64,000 nt of DNA from Cladorrhinum sp. PSN259 (taxonomy: Eukaryota > Ascomycota > Sordariomycetes > Sordariales > Podosporaceae). Positions within the stretch are counted from its first letter, which is position 1. Each line of letters starts with the position of its first letter. A program made the position numbers and the translations under genes. Shown piece after piece: positions 55,045-64,000 of this stretch. The notes beneath the pieces are model-generated. The model was given only the letters and a program-made list of their open reading frames with translations, was not told the origin of the DNA and did no database searches. The DNA lies in the NCBI GenBank assembly GCA_033725935.1, contig MU867086.1:1-64000 (forward strand), in the 5' to 3' direction.

Positions 55045-56886
55045 ATGCACCTCTCACTTAGACATGTACTCGCCTTCCTTGCAGCACAGTCCCTCGGCAC
55101 GCCCGGGGTGCTCAGCGATTTCGTGGGGCCAAGTTTCCCACCTCCTAAAGACCTGAGTGGCAATCAGAGTCTTGTACGGACGGCGTGGAAGAGCTTCACG
55201 GATACCCTCGAGGCAGCGGGCCTTGTAGGCAACGGCACCAGCAAGAGCGGCTGCCCAGCAAACGGCAATATACTTCCAAAGACGACAAGAAATACTACTT
55301 TCTCCATCGGTCTCTTCTCACTTCACGACCCCGATGCAGTCTCACTCCAGTTCCACCACACTTCACCCGAAATAGCTGCATCGACTGAGGGCACCAAGAA
55401 AGTGGATGGAAACAGCATCTACCGCGTTGCCAGCCTAACCAAAGTTTTCACCGTCCTCGCAGGCCTGCTGAAGCTGACTGACGCCGAGTGGGAGCGTCCG
55501 CTAAGCAACATCCTCGCGCCGCTCTCCAGCCAGGGCAACAATGCTGGTGTGTTGACGACGCCATGGGATAAGATCACGATGCGTGCTCTTGCCGCTCAGA
55601 TTGGCGGCGTAGCGCGCGACGGCTTCCCTGGAACCGGTGGAGAGATTGCTTTTGAGATGTTTACGATGAACAAGACCGAGGAAGATCTCATGACTGAATC
55701 TGGATTGCCCCCTGCCAATGTTTCTGACCCTCTCTCCACTCCCCCATGCCTTCTCCCTGTCATGAGTGGAGGCGAATGCACCGCGACGCCATATATCGAA
55801 GGCGTCGCAAACCGCGCCCCGACCTTTTTGCCGTGGACGTCACCCGGCTACTCCAACAACGGCTTTACCCTGCTAGGGCTCGCCATGGCCAGCGTCACCG
55901 GTCAGACCCTCGGTCAGTTGTACAAGGAAAACATCCTGGCGCCGCTGGGCATGAAATCCACCTTCTCCGATCCCCCCCCGATGAGCGAGTTTCCCCGCGG
56001 TGTCATTGTCGGAGATGCAGCGGTGAGCTACTTTAATATCTCAAACGGCATCTTTGTCTCGTCGGGCGGCGTCTACTCGAACACGGACGACCTCGCCCGC
56101 TTCGGCACCGGCATTCTCAACTCAACCCTCCTCCTGCCCGATCAGACCCGGCGCTGGCTCAAACCTGTATCACACACGGCACGACTGCAGTACGATGTTG
56201 GTGCGCCGTGGGAGATTATGCGTTTTATGAGCCCGGCTGGCAAAGTGACGGATTTATATACCAAGCTGGGTGACGCGGGAATGTATAGCTCATGGCTCAT
56301 CCTTGTACCCGACTACGGATTCGGCTTCAGCATCCTGTCCGCTGCCTCGCGTCCGAGCAGGTTGGACGTCGTGGCAGCGCTGGCAGACACCCTCACCAAC
56401 ACCCTCCTTCCGGCGCTTGAGCACCAGGCGGCGGTTGAAGCGACCAAGAACTTTGCGGGCGTCTACAAGGCTGCTTCCGATTCGGGGCTGAACTCAACGC
56501 TGGTCCTGGCGGCGGAATATGATGTGTCGACGGCGCCGGGCCTGGTTATCTCGTCATGGATAAGCAACGGCACGGATGTGCTTCCGTACTTGACGCGGCG
56601 GATGGGCCTTGGGCCCTTCCGGCTGCTGCCTTCGGTCGCTGACAACGCGAATGGCAAGGTGGCCTTTCGTATCGTGGGTGCGAAGGATGCGCCCACAACC
56701 GAGGTGACGGCTGGAGCCTTGTTTTCAGGACCTGGCATGTTGAGTCCGGATTGGCTGCTGGTGGACGCTAGTATCTATTATAACGTCGGCTTATCACTCT
56801 TCGTGTTTGAAATCGGATCCGACGGCCAGGCAGTGGCTGTAACATTGGCTGCATATAGGGCGACTTTGACTAGATCGGCGGTGTAG
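55045..56886 (+). CDS. Secreted beta-lactamase-like serine hydrolase
   Basis: An intronless 613-aa protein. Residues 1-24 look like a signal peptide ('HVLAFLAAQSLGTPGVLS'). The class C beta-lactamase/transpeptidase fold is indicated by the SxxK motif in 'YRVASLTKVFTVLAG' (Ser130, Lys133), the YxN motif in 'SPGYSNNGFTLLGLAM' (Tyr269, Asn271), and a Gly-rich third region near 'KLGDAGMYSSW'. A C-terminal beta-rich domain follows residue about 450. Several N-x-S/T sites fit an exported protein. Fungal members act as esterases, amidases or transacylases, sometimes within secondary-metabolite clusters; no other cluster gene is visible here. It is divergent from a Zn2Cys6 regulator, which may control it. 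Confidence 0.85.
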   Translation: MHLSLRHVLAFLAAQSLGTPGVLSDFVGPSFPPPKDLSGNQSLVRTAWKSFTDTLEAAGLVGNGTSKSGCPANGNILPKTTRNTTFSIGLFSLHDPDAVSLQFHHTSPEIAASTEGTKKVDGNSIYRVASLTKVFTVLAGLLKLTDAEWERPLSNILAPLSSQGNNAGVLTTPWDKITMRALAAQIGGVARDGFPGTGGEIAFEMFTMNKTEEDLMTESGLPPANVSDPLSTPPCLLPVMSGGECTATPYIEGVANRAPTFLPWTSPGYSNNGFTLLGLAMASVTGQTLGQLYKENILAPLGMKSTFSDPPPMSEFPRGVIVGDAAVSYFNISNGIFVSSGGVYSNTDDLARFGTGILNSTLLLPDQTRRWLKPVSHTARLQYDVGAPWEIMRFMSPAGKVTDLYTKLGDAGMYSSWLILVPDYGFGFSILSAASRPSRLDVVAALADTLTNTLLPALEHQAAVEATKNFAGVYKAASDSGLNSTLVLAAEYDVSTAPGLVISSWISNGTDVLPYLTRRMGLGPFRLLPSVADNANGKVAFRIVGAKDAPTTEVTAGALFSGPGMLSPDWLLVDASIYYNVGLSLFVFEIGSDGQAVAVTLAAYRATLTRSAV

Positions 56887-57645
56887 GGACATTGACAGGA
56901 TGGAATGGGGAGTGTGTTAAGCTGCGTGGTTAGATCTCTATTAACTCTTCTTTTTCTTGCAAGCATAGAGCATACCGACATTAATTCTCAGAAGCGCCGA
57001 ACCCATATTAAAAATGTAAAATTAATTTTAGATCCTGAGTTACGTCCATATCAGGTGGGCGCTTAACGCTACTACCTGCACCGTGATGTATCTCTATTGC
57101 CGGTTGGGGGGAACTGACTTCAATTTTCGGAAGCAAGTCTTCCAAATACCTACAGCATTTTCCCAAGAACATCACACTTTGGATGTAATGTGCTTTCTGA
57201 GAAATACCTAGTGTGGTATATGTAGCATGGTTATGCCCGATAACGCTATGAGATAAACAAGAATATGCAGCATGATTTTGTGCGACTCTGCTCTGTGTTT
57301 AATAGCAACTTTTCTCATTTGTCCTTCAAGCCTTGTCTTCGATTTCGTAACAGTATCAACTAGCTGCTTGGCAAATCCCCAATCACCCCACGATTTCCCC
57401 AAGATGTCGAGATTCCGTCATGAGCTAACATGATTGCGCAAGATCAAACTGGTGGTGGACAACAAAGTTGCATCGTCTCGCACGGTTTAAGCTTAAAAAG
57501 GTTCAATCCTACCCTCCCTTCTTTGATCGCCAACAAATTCCCCTCATTTCTTGAAACAAAGACCACAACCTACCAACATTTCAAAACTCATTTCATATCT
57601 CTGAACCACACATCTCAATCCTTCAAAATTAAAAATTTAAAAAAA
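56887..57645. other. Intergenic, leader of the OsmC gene
   Basis: AT-rich, no gene recognised. An in-frame upstream ATG at 57430 would lengthen the OsmC protein by 72 residues of leader-like sequence; it is rejected as a start. Confidence 0.45.
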
Positions 57646-58248
57646 ATGCTCCGCCGACCAACTCTCCTCCTTACCACCACCCGCTCTCTGCCAAGGAGCC
57701 CTGCAACTCCCTCCCTCGGGCTCAAGTTCTTCTCCACAACCCCCCTTAGACTCCAATCATCATCATCATCATCATCACCATCCAAAGCAAGTTCGATCCC
57801 CATCCGCATCGAAGGCACAGGCACGGGAACTCTCCAGCGCATCACGATCCCCTCCAAGCCTTACACGATCCAAACAGACACTTACACGGCCCTGGGCGGG
57901 CAGGACTCGCACCCTTCCCCCGTCTCGTACTCTTTAGCTTCCCTGAGTTCGTGCAACCAAGTGACGGGCGCGGTGGTCGCAAAGGACCGGGGCATAAAGC
58001 TGGGGAAATGGGTTGTGAGCGTCGACGCGGTGCTGCCTACCAATGTGCTGGTGGGCGGGGAGGAGGGAAACCCGAACTGGGAGAGCGTCAGGCTCGAGGC
58101 GAGGGTGCAGACTGATATACCTCTTGAAGACACAAAAAAGTTTGAAGGGTTTGTGAAGGAGGTCGAGAGGAGGTGTCCTATTACTGCCTTGTTCAAGTTG
58201 AGCGGGGTTAGGTATGAGAGTGTTTGGGTTAATGAGAGGATTGAGTGA
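57646..58248 (+). CDS. Mitochondrial OsmC/Ohr-family peroxidase
   Basis: 200 aa from the ATG at 57646, chosen because it follows an A-rich context and opens an Arg/Ser/Thr-rich mitochondrial targeting sequence ('MLRRPTLLLTTTRSLPRSP'). A seven-residue Ser run comes from a TCA microsatellite. The OsmC fold shows its two redox cysteines in 'SLSSCNQVTGAVVAKDRG' and 'ERRCPITALFKLSGV'. OsmC/Ohr proteins reduce organic hydroperoxides through this Cys pair. The length fits the family plus a presequence. Downstream an A19 run and a T-run mark low-complexity 3' DNA. Confidence 0.88.
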   Translation: MLRRPTLLLTTTRSLPRSPATPSLGLKFFSTTPLRLQSSSSSSSPSKASSIPIRIEGTGTGTLQRITIPSKPYTIQTDTYTALGGQDSHPSPVSYSLASLSSCNQVTGAVVAKDRGIKLGKWVVSVDAVLPTNVLVGGEEGNPNWESVRLEARVQTDIPLEDTKKFEGFVKEVERRCPITALFKLSGVRYESVWVNERIE

Positions 58249-59014
58249 GCGGGGAAGGGGGAAGGGCGTGGAAATGGGATTTTGTTAAAAAAAAAAAAAA
58301 AAAAGGATTCTTTTGGCCTTTTGTTTACTCTGGATTTGGAAAGCAAATTTTTTTTTTTTTTTTTGGTAGTAACGGTGCGTACTCACTATACCTTCTTTCT
58401 TGACAGGTGTGCACGTATATGTTGGAACAACAGGTCAAGTCTCAGGATCTTCCTGCTCAAATAGTTCAAAACACAAAATCTGCACTCCACAGTTTACTTT
58501 CTTCTAGAGTTCTTGACTGAGAATTGGAGCCCCCATTCTCGTTTCGGCCTTGGTGTGAGAGTCAAGGGACGATACTTGACCTCGAGAATCTCTGGCGATT
58601 TAGTGTAGATGGGGTTGCGGCTGTAGGATTGTTCGTTAATGGCATCTTCGGCCCCCTGATTCATGCGGAACTCGTTCCGAATTCCCGCGGACCAACAGAA
58701 GCTGTCCGAGACGCAACCTGGATCCTCCAAACTTCCGAAGAAGCATCATGCCTGGTCCTGGGCATCTTGGCCTTCTTGGCAGGGGAAAAGAATGGGCCCG
58801 GGAGATTCAAGATCGTTGGTAACCAATGACAAGAAGCAATCAGTGGAAAAAGTCAGGCAGAACACTCCACTCGTGGAGGATCCTAGGCGATATCTCCATA
58901 CTCAGAGGTTTACTTATATCTGCAATCATGCCCCATTCTTTCTTCCTTTTGAATTTCTCCATCAGTCATTCCGACCATATTCATTCATTCAACGACTGAA
59001 CAAATTGAAAGAAG
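58249..59014. other. Intergenic, poly-A and poly-T tracts
   Basis: A-run at 58287-58305 and T-run at 58349-58365. No gene recognised; promoter of the GPI-type gene at its right end. Confidence 0.45.
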
Positions 59015-59755
59015 ATGCGCACCTCAACTGTTCTCGCCGTCCTCGGCGCCGCATCTCTTGGTCTTGCCGATAACTGGGAACCCGCACCAGATTTCGAGAC
59101 AGAAACCCCTACTACCACGTTGAAAACCACCACCACGCGTGCCCAAATTGCCCAATATCTCCCCTCCCTCGTTGACGACTCAAACGACCCGGGAATGAAA
59201 CCCGCCTACGACTGTCTCAATAGCCAGGGTGCTCTCTCTCGCGGCGCGCCAACCCAGCCAGCCGCCCTGTCGTCTTGGTCGAAGACTTATTCTCTTTCCC
59301 AGCCTACACGGACTCTGAATCCCCCCTTATACAGCCCCGGTGGGCCCGAGGTTTATTGCACGTCTGCATGGCTTCCGTTGAAGCAGGCGACGCTGCCCTC
59401 GTCTCTTTCGGCCGAGGATGCGTCGTACAAGTCGGCGTGGAGCAGTTGGAGGGCGAGCGTCTCCCCTGAAGTGCAAAGTCTTGCTTCGAGCTGCAAGGCA
59501 ATTCCAAATGCAAATACGCCCGCTGGGTTGGCGCTCTTGATGATCGCGACGGATGCGCAGGAGTGCGCGACGGCGATGAGCGTCGTGGTTGGAGGGGCGG
59601 CAGCGCAGGTTACTGGAGTCGGGAATGGTGTAAGTGGGGTTGGGGGTGCGGCGGAAAGCAGTTCATCGTCGGCAGCTGGGGCGAGAGAGACAGCGGGGAT
59701 TGTTGCGGGAGCGATGGCCGTTGTAGGTATTTTGGGCGGCGTTGCAGTGCTTTAG
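59015..59755 (+). CDS. Probable GPI-anchored surface protein
   Basis: 246 aa, intronless. An N-terminal signal peptide ('STVLAVLGAASLGLA') is followed by a Thr-rich stretch. The central domain (residues about 45-190) carries four Cys and repeated Trp ('AYDCLNSQG', 'VYCTSAWLP', 'SSCKAIP', 'AQECATAM'). A Ser/Ala/Gly-rich region then precedes a hydrophobic end ('TAGIVAGAMAVVGILGGVAV'), the arrangement of a GPI-attachment signal. Typical of fungal wall or plasma-membrane surface proteins. No named domain is recognised and the function is unknown. Confidence 0.75.
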   Translation: MRTSTVLAVLGAASLGLADNWEPAPDFETETPTTTLKTTTTRAQIAQYLPSLVDDSNDPGMKPAYDCLNSQGALSRGAPTQPAALSSWSKTYSLSQPTRTLNPPLYSPGGPEVYCTSAWLPLKQATLPSSLSAEDASYKSAWSSWRASVSPEVQSLASSCKAIPNANTPAGLALLMIATDAQECATAMSVVVGGAAAQVTGVGNGVSGVGGAAESSSSSAAGARETAGIVAGAMAVVGILGGVAVL

Positions 59756-60223
59756 ATATCGAAAGCGAAAGTACCTGAGTGGACAATTGGAGTTGGGGAA
59801 TGAGGTCACAAATGCTCTGGTTCACCAGTGATTGACTGGAAGTTACTGGAATAAATTACTTGGCGAGCAGTAGAGAGAAGGCAGGTGGGTTAAAGTCTCG
59901 CCTAAAATCTAGAGATCACAGGCTGCAGTCTGAGCGATATCGTGACTGCCCGAGGTAGTTCCCGTCAAGGAGAAGAGTGGCCCAAAATTCGTGGAGAAAT
60001 AATTTGATCCCATTACCCCAACTCTGCAAATTTGATGCACTCATTGTTACATAGCATCCCCGAAGCAACGCACCATGGTAGCAGTGCTCGTCCCACTACA
60101 GCCCACCTTGCCTAGGCATCCTCTCTGGCTTTTTTCGTCAACAGCAGTCCGGTATCATTCTTCCACTATTGAGTCGCTGTGACAAACATCATTCTGTCTT
60201 TGTCAGCATCATTTTTATACACA
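59756..60223. other. Intergenic, promoter of the STAND gene
   Basis: No gene recognised. A TTTTTATACACA element sits just before the ATG at 60224. Confidence 0.45.
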
Positions 60224-63200
60224 ATGTCAGGTCTCGAAGTTATTGGTGTTGCCGCCAGCATCGGCGCTCTAGTGGAAATAGCTGACCGCGCCTACAAGGT
60301 TGTCTTCAAATACTTCCCGGCCGTTAAAAACGCTCGAAAAGATGTACAGCGCCTCATCATTGAAATACGATCTCTCTGCGGCGTTCTCCACAGTCTAAAG
60401 ATCTTTGCAGCGTCCCTCGAGGACGAGACTTTGGCAGCAGCAGACATGAAGGCCTTCCGGATGCAGCATGTTGAGTCTTGTTACCATACCCTCAGCAAGA
60501 TCCGATCGGATCTGCAAGACTTTGAGGCTGGCTTCAACAGCAAAAATAAGCTGAAAGGTCTACATCGTAGCCTGCGATGGCCTTTCTGCGAGGAGGAGAC
60601 CATCAAACTATTGGACAGGGTCAACGCCGACAAACAGACCATGAACCTTGCGATGACGGTCGACTCGACAAGCGCACTTCTCCGCACGCTATCGCGCTAC
60701 CACGAAGACACCAGCCGGCAGATGGCCGAAATTCAGTCCGATGTGCGAAGGACCCTGGAATTTACAAGGCGGGTCGACATCAATAGCAAGCGCCGCCAGG
60801 TTCTCGAATGTTTCCACCAATCTGAGGCGCAAGCATCCGAACTCCTCGAGACTAGCGTGGTCAGCAGATTTCCATTCACTGGCCTGTGGCTGACCCAAGG
60901 GGAGCAATTTAGGGAATGGCTGTCAACAGCGAGATCCCGATTATGGCTTGCTGGCATACCAGGCGCAGGAAAAACAGTACTCGCCGGTGCCATGATTGAG
61001 GAAGCTCTCGGTCTCTGCAATCCGGAATGCGCTGTTGCTTTCTTCTTCTGCGATGCCTCCAAAGGCCCAGTCACTTCGCTAGAGGGTCTTTTGGGGACCT
61101 TGGCTGCGCAACTTGCCCGTCAAAAAGATGATGCCTTTGAGATCCTGGAGCAATACCACGCTGAGCTCAATCCTGAGCAGGGTATTACTCGTGCGGCCAG
61201 TGCCTCGCGCCTGAGTCGTGTCCTGGCTGGGATGATCAACTCTTTTGGCCGAGTATACATCATCGTTGACGGTCTGGATGAATATGGAGATGAAGCCCTG
61301 GAGATCATCAAAACATTGATCGACATCTGGACCTCAACCGATACGTGTTCAATCGCCCTGTTGAGTCGGGACGAGGCTCATATTCGCGAGCAACTCGAGG
61401 ACAAGTTCCAATACATCCAGGGTACAGCCCACAAGGATGACATCGAGCCTTATGTAATTACCAAGATTCAGGAAAGGTTTGGGGAAAGCAAGAAGAAGCG
61501 CAAGATGGCAGATAAAACCAAAGAGGCGATTACCAAGGCTCTGGTTGAAGGCGCAGCTGGGATGTTTCGCTGGGTCGTGTGCCAGCTCGATTACATCTGC
61601 GAATTCTCCACCGACAAGGACAGGCTTGACGCACTAAACAACCTTCCACCAGACTTGGCGAAAACATACCAACGAATCCTCGACCGTGTCAACGAAAAGG
61701 GGCAGCACATCCAAACCCTTGTTCAACAGGTGCTCTGTCTCGTCGACTTCAGAGAGGAGCCCATCACCATTCCGGAACTTCGAGAGGCAATTTCTACGCA
61801 CATATCTCATCCTGATGATATCATCCCAGAAGACGAAATAGCACTCAGGTGTAGTAGTCTTATACGAAAGTCTAACGACGGCGTTCGTTTCGAATTTGCC
61901 CACTTCACGGTGCGAGAGTTTCTCCGCAGCCATGAGCTTCAGGGAACAATTTACGACAAATATCACATCTCAGATGCGAAGGTCTCCGTTGTGCTGGCTT
62001 CAGTTTCCATTAAATTTCTCCTACAGCCTGATTTCTCCACCGAACACAGAGACTACGATCTTGGCGCCAGACATGCCATTGAGCGGGTGAAAGCACATCC
62101 ATTCTACTCGTACGCCGCGAAATTTTGGACATCAGCTTTAGACAAATCTTGGTGGGACGACGATACAGTGCGACGGCTACTAATTCAACTCTTCTCTCAA
62201 CCAAAGACCGGAAACTGTACAAACTGGGCTATTGAGTTTTGTCGCCACCTAGGTATCCCAGGATGCCAATGGTTCAGAGCACCAAGAAGCCCCCCTACTT
62301 ATGACAATAATGTCATGGCAGTTTTCCGAGATGTGGTGACAACAATCACACGGGCTGACTTCACTCCCCTCCACATTGCGGCCCTCTTAGCTATACCATG
62401 GCTCACAAACCAGCTCCTGAAACACGATACGAGCATAAACCCCAGTAGCCAGGTTGGGACGCCACTACATTGCGCTGTAATCGGAACCTATATCTTCGCC
62501 TCTTCCGAACTGACTTTCCCTGCTCTGTCCTGCGACCCGGTCAAAGAGCTTTTGGAGAAATTACATATCGTGGGAGAGACCGCCAGGATATCTACCATCA
62601 AGGTTCTTTTGGAGGCGGGGGCAAACCCTTCCGAAGTCTGCCACAGTAGGATGTGGTCACATACACCTTTATGTGTCTCGTTACAAGCAGCAAGAGGCTC
62701 GCTCAATTTTGATGTTTTCCTAGAGCTTCTCAAGGCCGGAGCACTGATCGACAACAAGACATATCAAGTTGCGTTGGAGATGTTCCGATCGAACCAAGAA
62801 CTGGATCCTTCTCTTGATACACATACGGCGGAGAAAATAGAAGCAAGGATCACATCTGCCGTCGAAGGCATTCTGCAATTCGCCATAGACCGTCGACCGC
62901 TCCGAGACAAATCAGCTGCTCTACGGACTGCCACTCTTCAATTTATTACCGATTCAAACATTAACTTTCGCTGGGCGTCTTCAACCATGAGGCCGGCATA
63001 TAAGTCTATGCTAGGTTCCGACACTTGCCATCACGCACTTGAGGACGTCAAACTTGCCATCAAGTTCGGAGATATGAAAGCCGCGCGGAAGATGATCCAA
63101 AATATCAATAGGAACATCCTAAATGATAGGCTATCGGGTGGTGGTACGCTTCTGCACTATTCGGTTGGAAATATGGCGGTGGAAGCTATTCGAATCCTGG

Positions 63201-64000
63201 TGGACAGTGGTATTGACGCTAACATCACCGACAATGCTGGCAATATTGCCTTAATGATGTGTTGCCGGGACAGACATGTGCCAATCCTCCGTGCACTACT
63301 CGCTTGCGGTGCGCGAACTCACTTTGCGAACGCTCGCGGTGTCACACTGTGGCACCGAGCCGCGGCGACCAACGCAGTCGATATTCTGGAGGTCCTGATC
63401 CACGAGTCACAAGAGGATAAGATAACAGCACTCTCACGTCACGATGAGGGAGGGTTCACGCCATTCTCAATTGCTTTATATAGCGGCGCTGTGAAATCTG
63501 CAATGCTTTTATTATCCCACTGCCAAGGGGAACCATCATGCGTCGCAATGCCGCGCAACGGACCGCTTTATCGGCGAGTCACAGCGTCGACGAGGTCACT
63601 TGAGCTTCTTCAAGCAATAAGAAAAGCCGGCATTCCACTAGACCCGGTACTTGATGACGGAGACACGCCTCTTCATTACCTGAGGCTTGACCATGGTCCT
63701 CAATTTGTGTCTTTCTTGAAAGCTTTATACCCCAATGCGGGTAGACGGGCCATAGATAAAATGACACCTTTGGGGCTCTTGTTGCCTGATGTTTACGTGC
63801 ACAAAAGGCCAGATTACTTGACAAGAGGATGGGAAACTATTAAAGAGTTGGCGAGTGAACATTTACACCGAAACAAGTTCGCAAGGGGCACCAGGAATGC
63901 ACAAAAAGAGCCAGAGGAAACAAATCCGCAATTTTTAGAACTCAAGGAGCTATTTTCGAACCTTCAGCCCTTTCAGCCACGACTTCCTTGTCTGCCCAAA
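60224..64000 (+). CDS. HeLo-like/NACHT/ankyrin STAND (NLR-like) protein, 3' end outside window
   Basis: The frame is open from ATG 60224 to the window edge: 1259 codons with no stop or visible intron. Residues 1-120 ('SGLEVIGVAASIGALVEIAD', 'RLIIEIRSLCGVLHSL') resemble the HeLo-like N-terminal domain of fungal NLRs, whose relatives permeabilise membranes in programmed cell death. The NACHT domain has Walker A 'GIPGAGKT' (244-251) and Walker B 'YIIVDGLDEY' (345-354), then a winged-helix-like segment with 'FEFAHFTVREFL'. From about residue 709, ankyrin-type repeats appear ('FTPLHIAALLAIPWLTNQLL', 'GTLLHYSVGNMAVEAIRILV', 'GDTPLHY'), strongly diverged. Such proteins sense non-self through their repeats and drive heterokaryon incompatibility or defence. 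Domain order is clear; the C-terminus is unknown. Confidence 0.88.
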   Translation, partial: MSGLEVIGVAASIGALVEIADRAYKVVFKYFPAVKNARKDVQRLIIEIRSLCGVLHSLKIFAASLEDETLAAADMKAFRMQHVESCYHTLSKIRSDLQDFEAGFNSKNKLKGLHRSLRWPFCEEETIKLLDRVNADKQTMNLAMTVDSTSALLRTLSRYHEDTSRQMAEIQSDVRRTLEFTRRVDINSKRRQVLECFHQSEAQASELLETSVVSRFPFTGLWLTQGEQFREWLSTARSRLWLAGIPGAGKTVLAGAMIEEALGLCNPECAVAFFFCDASKGPVTSLEGLLGTLAAQLARQKDDAFEILEQYHAELNPEQGITRAASASRLSRVLAGMINSFGRVYIIVDGLDEYGDEALEIIKTLIDIWTSTDTCSIALLSRDEAHIREQLEDKFQYIQGTAHKDDIEPYVITKIQERFGESKKKRKMADKTKEAITKALVEGAAGMFRWVVCQLDYICEFSTDKDRLDALNNLPPDLAKTYQRILDRVNEKGQHIQTLVQQVLCLVDFREEPITIPELREAISTHISHPDDIIPEDEIALRCSSLIRKSNDGVRFEFAHFTVREFLRSHELQGTIYDKYHISDAKVSVVLASVSIKFLLQPDFSTEHRDYDLGARHAIERVKAHPFYSYAAKFWTSALDKSWWDDDTVRRLLIQLFSQPKTGNCTNWAIEFCRHLGIPGCQWFRAPRSPPTYDNNVMAVFRDVVTTITRADFTPLHIAALLAIPWLTNQLLKHDTSINPSSQVGTPLHCAVIGTYIFASSELTFPALSCDPVKELLEKLHIVGETARISTIKVLLEAGANPSEVCHSRMWSHTPLCVSLQAARGSLNFDVFLELLKAGALIDNKTYQVALEMFRSNQELDPSLDTHTAEKIEARITSAVEGILQFAIDRRPLRDKSAALRTATLQFITDSNINFRWASSTMRPAYKSMLGSDTCHHALEDVKLAIKFGDMKAARKMIQNINRNILNDRLSGGGTLLHYSVGNMAVEAIRILVDSGIDANITDNAGNIALMMCCRDRHVPILRALLACGARTHFANARGVTLWHRAAATNAVDILEVLIHESQEDKITALSRHDEGGFTPFSIALYSGAVKSAMLLLSHCQGEPSCVAMPRNGPLYRRVTASTRSLELLQAIRKAGIPLDPVLDDGDTPLHYLRLDHGPQFVSFLKALYPNAGRRAIDKMTPLGLLLPDVYVHKRPDYLTRGWETIKELASEHLHRNKFARGTRNAQKEPEETNPQFLELKELFSNLQPFQPRLPCLPK

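Noticed and set aside
57430..57645. Upstream ATG at 57430 as the start of the OsmC protein
   Set aside because: The added residues look like leader sequence, whereas the ATG at 57646 begins a standard mitochondrial presequence.
1..64000. tRNA genes, CRISPR arrays, bacterial-type operons or prophage
   Set aside because: No cloverleaf with a GGTTCGA-type T-arm could be made out by eye, there are no regularly spaced repeats, and the gene structure is eukaryotic.

Overview
This window is nuclear DNA of a filamentous ascomycete, most likely a Sordariomycete. The genes carry short introns (about 50-95 bp) with GT..AG ends and CTAAC/CTGAC-type branch sites. The gene content is typically fungal: F-box/LRR proteins, a Zn(II)2Cys6 regulator, a PAN-type secreted protein, an OsmC protein, a GPI-type surface protein and a HeLo-like/NACHT STAND protein. 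Repeats carry the mark of repeat-induced point mutation (RIP): CA and TG are depleted, and former CAA/CAG codons read as TAA/TAG inside otherwise continuous reading frames. The genus cannot be named from the sequence alone.

Layout. (1) 1-5.7 kb is a repeat graveyard: a RIP-decayed Ca2+-ATPase copy, an unidentified relic, a 580-bp solo LTR with a perfect target duplication, two copies of a 79-bp LTR (one a solo LTR with its own duplication) and a perfect 28-bp hairpin. (2) 5.8-10.3 kb holds an intact three-exon gene resembling alpha-helical pore-forming toxins joined to a propeller-like domain, followed by a 5'-truncated, frameshifted RecQ helicase remnant that has lost a motif VI arginine. 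(3) 10.7-25.3 kb is a nested retrotransposon block. A Ty1/copia element (11735-24899) is interrupted in gag by a Ty3/gypsy element on the other strand (12559-19725, 5-bp duplication CTATT) and in RNase H by a solo LTR of the same gypsy family (23837-24323, duplication CTATA). RIP is strongest inside the gypsy body and fades within its LTRs. (4) 25.7-46.2 kb is an accessory gene zone: three F-box genes, a fatty-acid alpha-dioxygenase, a Cys-rich gene with a broken tandem copy, a T5orf172-type gene cut by one stop codon, and a short conserved peptide-coding segment found twice, 14 kb apart. (5) 46.8-64 kb is ordinary gene-dense DNA: PAN-type secreted protein, conserved hypothetical protein, PAP2 lipid phosphatase, a divergent Zn2Cys6 regulator/secreted beta-lactamase-like pair, mitochondrial OsmC protein, GPI-type surface protein, and a large HeLo-like/NACHT/ankyrin STAND protein running off the right edge.

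How the genes fit together. There is no single pathway. The Zn2Cys6/beta-lactamase-like pair shares a promoter and is the best candidate for local regulation. The pore-forming-like protein and the STAND protein both suggest defence or non-self recognition. The F-box genes, Cys-rich duplicates and T5orf172 gene look like rapidly turning-over accessory genes beside a repeat block. Exon boundaries were read by eye from splice signals and reading-frame continuity. No database search was possible, so family names rest on recognised motifs.
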